A stretch of DNA of 64,000 nt from Caballeronia sordidicola (GTDB taxonomy: Bacteria > Pseudomonadota > Gammaproteobacteria > Burkholderiales > Burkholderiaceae). Location of the stretch: the NCBI RefSeq assembly GCF_001544455.2, contig NZ_FCOC02000003.1, forward strand, positions 558,001 to 622,000, written 5' to 3'. The translations under genes were made by a program, and so were the position numbers. The notes beneath the pieces were generated by a model. The model ran no database searches, was not told the DNA's origin, and was given only the letters and a program-made list of their open reading frames with translations. Shown piece by piece: positions 44,828-52,665 of this stretch (position 1 is the stretch's first letter; each line of letters starts with the position of its first letter).

Positions 44828-46086
44828 TCCACAAACCCCGTAGCACCGTGACGCCAGATTTTTCCGCCTCGGCAGGTCCGCGCAACGAAGCGCGTTCAAG
44901 GCGCAATACGCTCTTGCTCGCAGCGGGTTTGTCGTTTGGCACAGCGATCGCGCTTGGCCTTACGCGATTCTCCTACGCGCTGCTTTTACCCGCCATGAAA
45001 GCCGATCTTGGCTGGAGCTTCGCGCAGGCCGGCGCGATGAACACCGCAAACGCGCTGGGTTATCTGCTCGGCGCGCTGGCGTTTCCGCTGCTGTCGCGGC
45101 GCTGGCCGGCGGGCGTCTGTTTTATCGTGGGATGCGTGCTGACGGCGTTGCTGATGATCGCAGGCGGCCTTGTCTCCGACACCCACGCGCTGCTCATTCA
45201 GCGAGTGGTGACGGGTATCACAAGCGCATCGGTATTCGTCGGCGGCAGCGTGCTTGCCGCGCGGCTGGCGTCGGCGCATCCACGCGATGCAGGGCTCGTC
45301 CTCGGACTCTATTACGGCGGCGCGGGCCTTGGGATTATCGCGGCGGCATTGCTGATTCCCATCACGACCTTCAACGGCACGCACGGCTGGCAATGGGCGT
45401 GGTTCGCACTCGCGGCGGCGTGCGGACTTGCATCGGTGGCGGCCATCATGGCGGCACGCAGGATAGGCCTCCATGACGCCGCGCCCGTCGCCGCCCGGGA
45501 AAACAGCGGCGTTTCCGGACGTCTTCCGTGGGCGCGGCTTGGCTTCATGCTCGCCGGATATGGGCTTTTTGGCGTTGGGTATATCGGCTACATGACGTTC
45601 CTGATCGCACTGCTCAGAGCGGCGGGCATGAGTTCCACAGTGATCACGGCCTTTTATGTGCTGCTCGGCGTGGCGACTGTCGGGTCGTCGCGTATCTGGT
45701 CAGGTCTGCTTAACCGCATGCAAGGCGGTCAGGCGCTGGCCGTGTTCAACGGGGTGCTTGCGTTCGCGACCATGATGCCCGCGCTATTCGCGCAACCGCT
45801 CGTGGCCTTCGTGTCCGGCGCGTTGTTTGGTGCGACGTTTTTATCGGCGGTGGCGTCGACCACCGCGTTCGTGCGGCATAACCTTCCCGCCGCGCAATGG
45901 ACGCGCGGAATCGGCGCATTCACGATTGTGTTCGCGGTTGGGCAGATTGCCGGGCCGGTGGTGATTGGCTGGATATCGGATGGCGCGGGGCTCGCACGCG
46001 GTCTCATTTATTCTTCCGCGCTGCTGGCATTTGGCGCGCTTTTAGCTGCGCTGCAAAAGCCCTTGAACGCGGGTTCGCCCGCTTGA
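44824..46086 (+). CDS. YbfB/YjiJ family MFS transporter
   Basis: A 12-helix transporter of 420 residues with the family's start pattern (GTAIALGLTRFSYALLLPAM) and repeated helices such as GLYYGGAGLGIIAAALLIPI. The substrate is unknown; a carboxylate is plausible given the oxalate genes upstream. The start at 44824 gives normal length; an in-frame ATG at 44767 is an alternative. The gene follows the PntB-like gene by 88 bases on the same strand. Confidence 0.82.
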   Translation: MIHKPRSTVTPDFSASAGPRNEARSRRNTLLLAAGLSFGTAIALGLTRFSYALLLPAMKADLGWSFAQAGAMNTANALGYLLGALAFPLLSRRWPAGVCFIVGCVLTALLMIAGGLVSDTHALLIQRVVTGITSASVFVGGSVLAARLASAHPRDAGLVLGLYYGGAGLGIIAAALLIPITTFNGTHGWQWAWFALAAACGLASVAAIMAARRIGLHDAAPVAARENSGVSGRLPWARLGFMLAGYGLFGVGYIGYMTFLIALLRAAGMSSTVITAFYVLLGVATVGSSRIWSGLLNRMQGGQALAVFNGVLAFATMMPALFAQPLVAFVSGALFGATFLSAVASTTAFVRHNLPAAQWTRGIGAFTIVFAVGQIAGPVVIGWISDGAGLARGLIYSSALLAFGALLAALQKPLNAGSPA

Positions 46087-46100
46087 CGCGGACGAATGGA

Positions 46101-46139
46101 AAAATCGCCCAAAGCCTTCAGGCGATAAGCGATTTTCTC
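46101..46139. terminator. possible bidirectional hairpin
   Basis: AAAATCGC (46101-46108) and GCGATTTT (46129-46136) pair around a 20-base loop, between the convergent MFS and DUF4148 genes. The stem is short, so this is a weak call. Confidence 0.35.
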
Positions 46140-46173
46140 CGGATTACGCGCTTGGTCGTCGCTTGCTTGATGC

Positions 46174-46500
46174 TTAATGCCCAAAGTAAATCGAATGCTG
46201 TTGAATCGGCGATGCGGGAGCCATCGTTGCACGCATGCCCGAGGCCGATGTGCCGCTGGTCGACGGACCATAGGATTGCGCTGCGACGCCATTGGTTGCA
46301 TCGACACGTTGCTGCGCCGCTTGCAGGCCTTCCGGATAATAATTGTCGTTAGTTGCCGGGTTGTAGCCGGCTCGTTCCAGCGCGCTCAACTCGGCGCGAA
46401 CCTCTGCGCGGGTGACGGGCGCGTTGTCTTGGGCAAAAGCAAAAGTCGGCGCTGCAAGGGCTGATGCAATCAGCAATGCGGGAAGAAGTGACTTGGTCAT
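46174..46500 (-). CDS. DUF4148 secreted protein
   Basis: A protein of 108 residues. The ATG at 46500 has GGAGG upstream. The signal peptide is MTKSLLPALLIASALAAPTF with AFA before cleavage. The DUF4148 core VTRAEVRAELSALERAGYNP follows and the tail is Ser/Gln-rich. It is a second member of this family in the window, with a more typical core than the one at 25801. Function unknown; exported to the periplasm or beyond. Confidence 0.88.
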   Translation of the reverse strand: MTKSLLPALLIASALAAPTFAFAQDNAPVTRAEVRAELSALERAGYNPATNDNYYPEGLQAAQQRVDATNGVAAQSYGPSTSGTSASGMRATMAPASPIQQHSIYFGH

Positions 46501-46752
46501 GATGAACCTCCAGAGTTCTGTTATTCGCTGCTCGCGATGATGCGCTGAGGTGGTGCATTGCAAACGCGGTTTCTGCTAACTTTGGCGTCTGCATCCGCAA
46601 CTCATGAAAACCAGTCTAGGCCTCCTATTGCCCTTATAAAACGATAGTTTCGGCGAAAGATATTTGTTGTTTCGGCAACAATAAATCGCGGTAAACTCAG
46701 CGTCGCTTAAGCTTCGGTGCCTTCCTTTTATGCTTTGGCAATAGCGCTTCGC

Positions 46753-47652
46753 TTATTGGGACGCGCGAAAATGTTCCGCCAGAAAGTCGATGAACGCGCG
46801 GATTCGTGCCGGCTGATTCCGGCGGCTCGGGTAGTAGACGAACAAATCGGCAGGAGGCAGCAAGAACTCGGGCAACACCACTTTCAGGCGTCCGCTTTCA
46901 AGGTATTTGGCGAGATCCCATTCGGAGCGGATCGAGATGCCATGTCCGTCCAGCGCCCATCCGAGCACGATGTCTCCGTCGTTGCTCGACAAGCCGCCAG
47001 GCACTTTCACCGATACCGTTTCACCGTCGCGCGTAAAGCGCCATACGCCATAAGCGTCGTCGTTCTGACGATGCAGGATGGTGCGATGGCGCGCGAGATC
47101 ACTGAGCGCGCCGGGATTGCCGTACCGCTGCAAATACGCAGGCGACGCACACAGGAAGCGCCGGTTCGACATGATGCGGCGCGCGTTGAGCCGCGTATCG
47201 GGCAGCGCGCCAAAACGGATGGCGAGATCGAATCCTTGCTCGACGATATCGATGGGTCTGTCAGTCACGTCGAGTTGCACTTCGACTTGCGGATAACGCT
47301 GCACAAAAGACGAGACCAGCGGAGCGATTGTCGTGCGGCCAAATCCCAGCGACGCGTTCACCCGCAATATGCCGCGCGGCGCTTCGCGGCTGCGCGATAC
47401 CGCATCTTCCATTTCCCGCATTGCAGCAAGAATACGCGTTGCGTGACGCAGGTAGGTATCGCCTTCGTCCGTTAGGCTCGTGCTGCGCGTGGTGCGGTTC
47501 ACGAGCCTCACGCCCAGGCGCTGCTCCATCAGGGCGAGGCGGCGCGTTGCGGCCGGAGGCGTGAGATCCAGTGCGCGTGCCGCCGCCGACAAACTGCCAA
47601 GACGTGCAAGCTGGACGAAAAATTCGAGGTCGGAGGTGCCGTCGTTCTTCAC
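46753..47652 (-). CDS. LysR regulator divergent from D-tartrate genes
   Basis: A regulator of 299 residues. The helix-turn-helix (GSLSAAARALDLTPPAATRR) is followed by RLVNRTTRSTSLTDEG and the effector domain. It is divergent from the D-tartrate dehydratase gene over 136 bases, the standard LysR layout, so it probably activates that operon with tartrate as inducer. An inverted TTCAC...GTGAA pair lies in the gap near 47646-47684. Confidence 0.88.
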   Translation of the reverse strand: MKNDGTSDLEFFVQLARLGSLSAAARALDLTPPAATRRLALMEQRLGVRLVNRTTRSTSLTDEGDTYLRHATRILAAMREMEDAVSRSREAPRGILRVNASLGFGRTTIAPLVSSFVQRYPQVEVQLDVTDRPIDIVEQGFDLAIRFGALPDTRLNARRIMSNRRFLCASPAYLQRYGNPGALSDLARHRTILHRQNDDAYGVWRFTRDGETVSVKVPGGLSSNDGDIVLGWALDGHGISIRSEWDLAKYLESGRLKVVLPEFLLPPADLFVYYPSRRNQPARIRAFIDFLAEHFRASQ

Positions 47653-47788
47653 TTAAACTGAATAATCAAATGAGTACCGGTGAAGTGTAACGCGGCGGGG
47701 CGCGCGTAAGCTTCGTTTATCGGATGAAGCACGTGCTTGAGCGCTCATTCAGCTAACCGCACTCGTCAGCATTTCAGGAGACACGCAT

Positions 47789-48955
47789 ATGAGAATCATG
47801 GAAATTCGCGAACAGACCATCCCGATCAGTTCGTCCATTCGTAACGCGTACATCGATTTCAGCAAGATGACGCTGAGTCTGGTTGCGGTGATCACTGACG
47901 TGATTCGTGATGGCAAGCCGATTGTCGGATACGGCTTTAATTCCAACGGACGTTATGGTCAAGGCAAGCTGATGCGCGAGCGTTTCATTCCGCGCGTGCT
48001 GGAAGCCGATCCGGATTCGCTGCTTGATGCGTCGGGCAATAACCTCGATCCGCACAAGGTCTGGGCGGCAATGTTCACCAACGAAAAACCGGGCGGCCAT
48101 GGTGAGCGGTCCGTAGCAATCGGCACTATCGACATGGCGGTGTGGGATGCGGTGGCAAAGATAGAAGGCAAGCCGCTGTTCCAGTTGCTGGCGGAGCGTT
48201 ATGGCAACGGCACGCCGGATCGCAAGGTCTTTGTTTATGCAGCGGGCGGTTATTACTATCCCGGACAAGACTTCAGCAAGCTGAAGGACGAGATGCGCAG
48301 CTACATTGACCGGGGCTATACCGTGGTCAAGAAGAAGATTGGCGGCGGGTCCCTTGACGCGGACCTGCGTCGTATCGATGCGGTGCTTTCCGTGCTGCAG
48401 GACGGCCAGAAACTTGCCGTCGACGCAAACGGCCGTTTCGATCTCGATACCGCGATCCAATACGCCAAGGCGCTCTCGCAATACGATCTGTTCTGGTACG
48501 AAGAAGCGGGCGATCCGCTGGATTTCGAGTTGCAGGCGACGCTGCGAAACTACTATGACAAGCCCATGGCCACGGGTGAAAATCTGTTCTCGATGCAGGA
48601 CGCGCGCAACCTGATTCGCTATGGCGGCATGCGCGCGGATCGCGATTACCTGCAGTTCGATTGCGCACTGAGCTATGGTCTCGTGGAATACCTGCGCACG
48701 CTCGATATGCTTCATCAACATGGCTGGTCACGTTCACGCTGCGTGCCGCATGGCGGACATCAGATGTCCTTGAACATTGCAGCGGGTCTCGGCCTGGGCG
48801 GCAATGAATCGTATCCGGACCTGTTCCAGCCGTTCGGTGGCTTCCCGGACGGCGTGAAAGTGGTAGACGGCTATGTCACCTTGCCCGATCTTCCCGGCAT
48901 CGGCTTTGAAGGGAAGAGCGACTTGTACGCCCATATGCAGGCCTTGTCGGCCTGA
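47789..48955 (+). CDS. tarD: D-tartrate dehydratase
   Basis: An enolase-superfamily enzyme of 388 residues that matches the Bradyrhizobium D-tartrate dehydratase pattern from end to end: ISSSIRNAYIDFSKMT at the cap, NEKPGGHGERSVAIGTIDMA, the catalytic lysine motif KKKIGG at 181-186, metal ligand Asp212 (VDANG), and CVPHGGHQMSLNIAAG with the active-site His. It dehydrates D-tartrate to oxaloacetate. CAGGAGAC precedes the start region. The malic enzyme gene follows after 32 bases in the same operon. Confidence 0.9.
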   Translation: MRIMEIREQTIPISSSIRNAYIDFSKMTLSLVAVITDVIRDGKPIVGYGFNSNGRYGQGKLMRERFIPRVLEADPDSLLDASGNNLDPHKVWAAMFTNEKPGGHGERSVAIGTIDMAVWDAVAKIEGKPLFQLLAERYGNGTPDRKVFVYAAGGYYYPGQDFSKLKDEMRSYIDRGYTVVKKKIGGGSLDADLRRIDAVLSVLQDGQKLAVDANGRFDLDTAIQYAKALSQYDLFWYEEAGDPLDFELQATLRNYYDKPMATGENLFSMQDARNLIRYGGMRADRDYLQFDCALSYGLVEYLRTLDMLHQHGWSRSRCVPHGGHQMSLNIAAGLGLGGNESYPDLFQPFGGFPDGVKVVDGYVTLPDLPGIGFEGKSDLYAHMQALSA

Positions 48956-48987
48956 GGCCCACGCGCAGCAATCATCAGGAGACTGAA

Positions 48988-50616
48988 ATGCAAAAACCGA
49001 TCGAGCTATCCGGCCGCGATATTCTTCGCGATCCCCGTCTTAACAAGGGATCCGCCTTCACCGAGGAAGAGCGCCGCAAGTATCACCTCGAAGGCCTATT
49101 GCCGCCCGGGTCCAGCTCGCTCGAACTGCAGGTTGCGCGCACGCATACCGAACTCGCCGCGCTCGACAACGATCTTCAGAAATACCTGCTTCTTTCCGAT
49201 CTGCAAGCCCGCAACGAGACCCTGTTTTACGCCACCATCATGTCCGATCCGGCGACTTTCATGCCGCTGGTCTATACACCAACGGTCGGCGAGGCATGCC
49301 AGAAATTCAATCACATATTCCGGGCCACGCGCGGCATGTACGTGCCCATCTCGGCGCGTGGCCGCGTGAAAGAACTGTTGCAGAACTGGCCCGAGAAGGA
49401 GGTCCGGTTCATTGTGGTGACCGATGGCGAACGTATTCTTGGCCTCGGCGACCTGGGCGTGGGCGGAATGGGCATTCCCATCGGCAAGCTGTCGCTTTAC
49501 ACGGCATGCGCAGGCGTGCCGCCGCAATATTGCCTGCCCGTGATGCTCGACGTGGGCACGAATAATCGCGATCTGCTCGATGACCCGCTGTATCTCGGCT
49601 TGCGTCAGGAGCGTGTGCGGGGCGACGAATATCACGCGTTCGTGAACGAGTTCGTTGAAGCGGCGCTTGAGTTGCATCCGCAGTGCTGCGTGCAATGGGA
49701 AGACTTTGCGAACTTCAATGCCGTGCCGCTGCTCGCGCGTTACAAGGACAAGATCTGCACCTATAACGACGACATCCAGGGCACCGCAGCGGTCGCGCTG
49801 GCGGGCATCTTTGCCGCGTTGCATATCTCGAAGCAAAGGCTTGTGGATCAGCGGTTCCTGTTCCTTGGCGGCGGCTCGGCCGGAACGGGTATCGCTGAAT
49901 TGATCAGCCAGGCCATGGTGCTGGAAGGACTGACCATTGAAGAGGCACGCGCGCGCAACGCACTGTTCGATGTGAACGGGCTCATGGTGAAATCGCGGAC
50001 CGATCTTGCTGATTTCCAGAAACCGTTCGCCGTCGATCACGCGCCGGTAGACAACTTCACCGATGCGGTAAAGGCGTTGAAACCGACGGGCATCATTGGC
50101 GTAAGCACGATGCCCAAGCTTTTCAATCAGCACGTGATCGAGGCGATGGCGGAGATCAACGAACGCCCGATCATCTTCCCGTATTCCAATCCGACTTCAC
50201 GTTCTGAATGCACTGCGGAAGAGGCCTACAAATGGTCCGCGGGTCGCGCCATTTTCGCGAGCGGCAGTCCTTTTCCACCGGTGGAAATCGAGGGGCGCAC
50301 GTTTGTTCCGGGGCAAGGGAACAACGTCTATATTTTCCCCGCGCTCGGCATGGCTGTTTTCGCCACGCAAGCGAGCCGGGTGACCGACGAGATGTTCATC
50401 GCTGCGGCTAAGGCAGTGGCCGAGCAAGTGTCCGAAGCAAGTCTTGCAACCGGTCTGATCTATCCGCCGCAAAGCAAGATCTTCGAGGCGTCGCTGCATG
50501 TGGCGGTGCGCGTGGCCGAGTGCATTTTCGATAACAACCTTGCCCGTGTGCCGCGACCCGACGACATAGCCGCGATGATCCGCGACCGCGCGTATAAACC
50601 GGCTTATACGCTTTAG
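48988..50616 (+). CDS. maeA: NAD-dependent malic enzyme (oxaloacetate-decarboxylating)
   Basis: A protein of 542 residues of the large malic enzyme type. It has YTPTVGEACQKFNHIFR, the catalytic-lysine/aspartate region, the metal-binding QWEDFANFNA, the second nucleotide motif FLGGGSAGTGIAEL and IFPYSNPTSRSECTAEEAY. It converts malate to pyruvate and CO2, and enzymes of this class also decarboxylate oxaloacetate. Directly after tarD, it would turn tartrate-derived oxaloacetate into pyruvate. CAGGAGAC lies before the ATG. Confidence 0.93.
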   Translation: MQKPIELSGRDILRDPRLNKGSAFTEEERRKYHLEGLLPPGSSSLELQVARTHTELAALDNDLQKYLLLSDLQARNETLFYATIMSDPATFMPLVYTPTVGEACQKFNHIFRATRGMYVPISARGRVKELLQNWPEKEVRFIVVTDGERILGLGDLGVGGMGIPIGKLSLYTACAGVPPQYCLPVMLDVGTNNRDLLDDPLYLGLRQERVRGDEYHAFVNEFVEAALELHPQCCVQWEDFANFNAVPLLARYKDKICTYNDDIQGTAAVALAGIFAALHISKQRLVDQRFLFLGGGSAGTGIAELISQAMVLEGLTIEEARARNALFDVNGLMVKSRTDLADFQKPFAVDHAPVDNFTDAVKALKPTGIIGVSTMPKLFNQHVIEAMAEINERPIIFPYSNPTSRSECTAEEAYKWSAGRAIFASGSPFPPVEIEGRTFVPGQGNNVYIFPALGMAVFATQASRVTDEMFIAAAKAVAEQVSEASLATGLIYPPQSKIFEASLHVAVRVAECIFDNNLARVPRPDDIAAMIRDRAYKPAYTL

Positions 50617-50942
50617 GCTGGATGTAAGTAGTGCGCCGGGGCGATCGAATTCGGCCCGGCGCTTTCCTCGGCATGACCATGGATTTCGATGGAATTTTGA
50701 CGCGAGATCATGGGCATCGGCTGCTTCGAAAAAGCTTGGTGCGCAAGTGCAATTTCGCGGCGTTTGGCACGCTTAAAAGCCGCCGAGCCTTGATGGACAA
50801 GGCATTCACCGCCCGGGAGGGTCTGCCGGGCGCGACCGGACGTTGCAAAAGTCGCATGGAATCACTTCCTCGATCGCCACTTTTCGCGTAGATTTGCGAC
50901 CGCGAAACACATGTCACCCGGTAAAGTCAGAGGAATCCACCC
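50617..50942. other. intergenic region with terminator hairpin (326 bases)
   Basis: It starts with the hairpin at 50633-50662. The remainder should contain the promoter of the phosphoribosyltransferase gene; I see no small gene with a ribosome binding site. Confidence 0.45.
50633..50667 (+). terminator. probable terminator after the tartrate operon
   Basis: GCGCCGGG (50633-50640) pairs with CCCGGCGC (50655-50662) and is followed by TTTCCTC. The loop of 14 bases contains a small palindrome. The T run is short, so efficiency is uncertain. Confidence 0.55.
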
Positions 50943-51455
50943 ATGTCCACAGCCAAGCGAATCCGCGAAGTGTCCAAGCTGAGCGGCGATTTTCTGCTGC
51001 GCTCAGGCAAGCGCAGCAACACCTACTTCGATAAATATCGCTTCGAATCCGATCCGTCATTGCTCAAGGCGATTGCTGAAGCGATGGTCCCGCTGATCCC
51101 GCCGGGCACGGAAATCCTTGGCGGTCTCGAGATGGGCGGCATTCCTATTGTGACAATGCTAAGCCAGGCCACAGGTTTGCCCGCCGCCTACATCCGTAAG
51201 GAAGCGAAAGAATACGGTACGTGCAAGTACGCGGAAGGCGCGGACCTCACGGGCAAGAAACTCGTGCTGGTCGAAGATATCGTTTCCAGCGGCGGCGCGA
51301 TTGCCGATGCAACCGCCAAGCTGCGCGCGGACGGCGTGCCGGTTTCAGTGACGCTGTGCGTGATCGATCGCGAGAGCGGCGGCAAGGAAATGCTCGAGGG
51401 TATCGGCATTGAATTGAGATCGCTTTATACGTTTTCCGAGATCGAAGGCGCGTAA
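50943..51455 (+). CDS. orotate phosphoribosyltransferase-like protein (short form)
   Basis: A type I phosphoribosyltransferase of 170 residues. The PRPP-binding motif LVLVEDIVSSGGAI is at 107-120, the flexible-loop lysines are in YIRKEAKEYGTCKYAEG, and GGLEMGGIPIV is the PyrE hood-like motif. The protein is shorter than the usual 210-230 residues of PyrE and resembles archaeal-type OPRTs. It may be a second PyrE or act on another base. AGAGGA precedes the ATG. The VOC gene follows after 32 bases. Confidence 0.8.
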   Translation: MSTAKRIREVSKLSGDFLLRSGKRSNTYFDKYRFESDPSLLKAIAEAMVPLIPPGTEILGGLEMGGIPIVTMLSQATGLPAAYIRKEAKEYGTCKYAEGADLTGKKLVLVEDIVSSGGAIADATAKLRADGVPVSVTLCVIDRESGGKEMLEGIGIELRSLYTFSEIEGA

Positions 51456-51487
51456 GTCAAATACGCCAAATCCTTGGGCATCCTGGC

Positions 51488-51916
51488 ATGCAGCTTCTTG
51501 ATCACGTATCCATAGGCGTACCCGATATCGATGCTGCCCGGCGCTTCTATGATGCAATCATGAACGTGCTGGGGGCTGCGAAGGTGTACGACCTTGCCCA
51601 TGCGCTGGGATATGGCGAGCGTTGCACGCCGCATGATGCGGCGTCGACCTATCTCGCGGTACACCTCGAGACAGGTAGTGTCGGCGGCGTGGCCAATAAC
51701 AAGCGGCACTGGTGTTTCAAGGCCGGATCGCGTGAGCAGGTCGATGCGTTCCACGCTGCCGGACTCGCCGCTGGCGGCCGCTCGGATGGCGCTCCCGGAC
51801 TGCGCGCTGACTATCACGCCGGATACTACGCAGCGTTTTTGCACGACCCGGCGGGCAACCGCGTTGAAGCGGTGTGTCATCTTCTCGCAAGCTCTGAAAC
51901 GAGCGCTCGGCCGTAG
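51488..51916 (+). CDS. VOC (glyoxalase/dioxygenase) family protein
   Basis: A protein of 142 residues with two beta-alpha-beta-beta-beta modules: LLDHVSIGVPDIDAARRFYD at the start and YYAAFLHDPAGNRVEAVCH at the end, holding the usual His and Glu metal ligands. The small size suits a lyase, isomerase or resistance-type VOC protein; the substrate is not predictable. It is the second gene of the unit with the phosphoribosyltransferase. Confidence 0.85.
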   Translation: MQLLDHVSIGVPDIDAARRFYDAIMNVLGAAKVYDLAHALGYGERCTPHDAASTYLAVHLETGSVGGVANNKRHWCFKAGSREQVDAFHAAGLAAGGRSDGAPGLRADYHAGYYAAFLHDPAGNRVEAVCHLLASSETSARP

Positions 51917-52032
51917 GCATGGACTCGATATCGGCGTCGAGCTTGCCACTAAGCCGTTGCAAATAATGATTCGGTATCCAAACTTATCGCCGCGCGAATC
52001 CTTCTATGAAGAGGTATTCCTGCGCACCGGCG

Positions 52033-52057
52033 AAAAAAAGCCCACCGTCAGGTGGGC
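52033..52057 (-). terminator. minus-strand rho-independent terminator
   Basis: Read on the minus strand, GCCCACC and GGTGGGC form a perfect 7-bp stem with a 4-base loop, followed by seven T residues. No protein-coding gene on the minus strand ends just before it, so it points to a non-coding or very short transcript. Confidence 0.75.
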
Positions 52058-52230
52058 CAAGCTGCAGTCGCTTACACACTACTCACAACACGTCTTTGGG
52101 AGAAGACGCGCGTCAAGTCTAGGCGAACTGAAACGCAGCCTGGTTGCAGCGGCACTTACATGCGTTACCCAGCGTGACAATAACTCAGTTCTTTACAGGT
52201 AAGTGGAACGCGTTTTGCGATAATAGCGGT
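52033..52230 (-). ncRNA. candidate small RNA ending at a strong terminator
   Basis: About 200 bases of non-coding minus-strand sequence lead into the terminator at 52033. Upstream, at about 52226-52250, TATTAT preceded by the palindrome GAACATGTTC could be a promoter and operator. There is no ORF longer than about 35 codons with a ribosome binding site. I cannot match it to a known RNA family; the 5' end is a guess. Confidence 0.3.
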
Positions 52231-52337
52231 GAACATGTTCTGTTCACATACGGAATATTATCATTGGCTTACACATTAAAACACGTAAGCTTACGAATGC
52301 ATTCTGCCATCTACTTGCTTAACCTACGGAAAGCACC

Positions 52338-52481
52338 ATGAAGAAAATAGCTGTGACATTTGCAATCGCGCTTTCGACGACGTTTTGCGCAATCGCTCCG
52401 GCGTATGCTGCGGATTATCATCACCACCGCGAATGCCATAAGGTGAAGGTGCATCACCATTGGGTCAATCGCTGCCACTAA
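52338..52481 (+). CDS. tiny His-rich secreted protein, 47 residues
   Basis: ATG at 52338, TAA at 52479-52481. A signal peptide covers MKKIAVTFAIALSTTFCAIA and PAYA, leaving a mature peptide of about 23 residues with the pattern YHHHRECHKVKVHHHWVNRC: eight histidines and two cysteines. Such a composition could bind Cu, Zn or Ni in the periplasm, but that is inference. A GGAAAG lies 6 bases upstream of the start, and a clear terminator follows at 52519, so it is a complete single-gene unit. Confidence 0.75.
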   Translation: MKKIAVTFAIALSTTFCAIAPAYAADYHHHRECHKVKVHHHWVNRCH

Positions 52482-52518
52482 ATTGACACGCGCCAGGCCT
52501 AGTCAGCACGAGGCCAGT

Positions 52519-52550
52519 AAAAAGCCGTTCCGTTCAGGAGCGGCTTTTTT
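52519..52550 (+). terminator. rho-independent terminator
   Basis: AAAGCCGTTCC and GGAGCGGCTTT pair with one wobble around a 5-base loop, followed by a T run to 52550. It ends the His-rich peptide gene; the A run on the left could also end minus-strand transcripts from the lipoprotein gene. Confidence 0.88.
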
Positions 52551-52665
52551 GCATTAGAGGAGCCGAATCTACAGGCACAAACTCATGGACGCTCGATCAC
52601 AATGCACAAACAGCCCCGCGCGACATGACACGCCGGAAGACCCACGCTTTTCATCTCGTGATGCG

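Larger units (their letters stand above)
51917..52337. other. intergenic region with candidate small RNA (421 bases)
   Basis: It holds a minus-strand terminator at 52033-52057, a possible minus-strand RNA upstream of it, and the promoter of the His-rich protein gene, probably near 52190-52230, where GATAAT could be a -10 box. The stretch 51917-52030 shows nothing recognisable. Confidence 0.4.
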
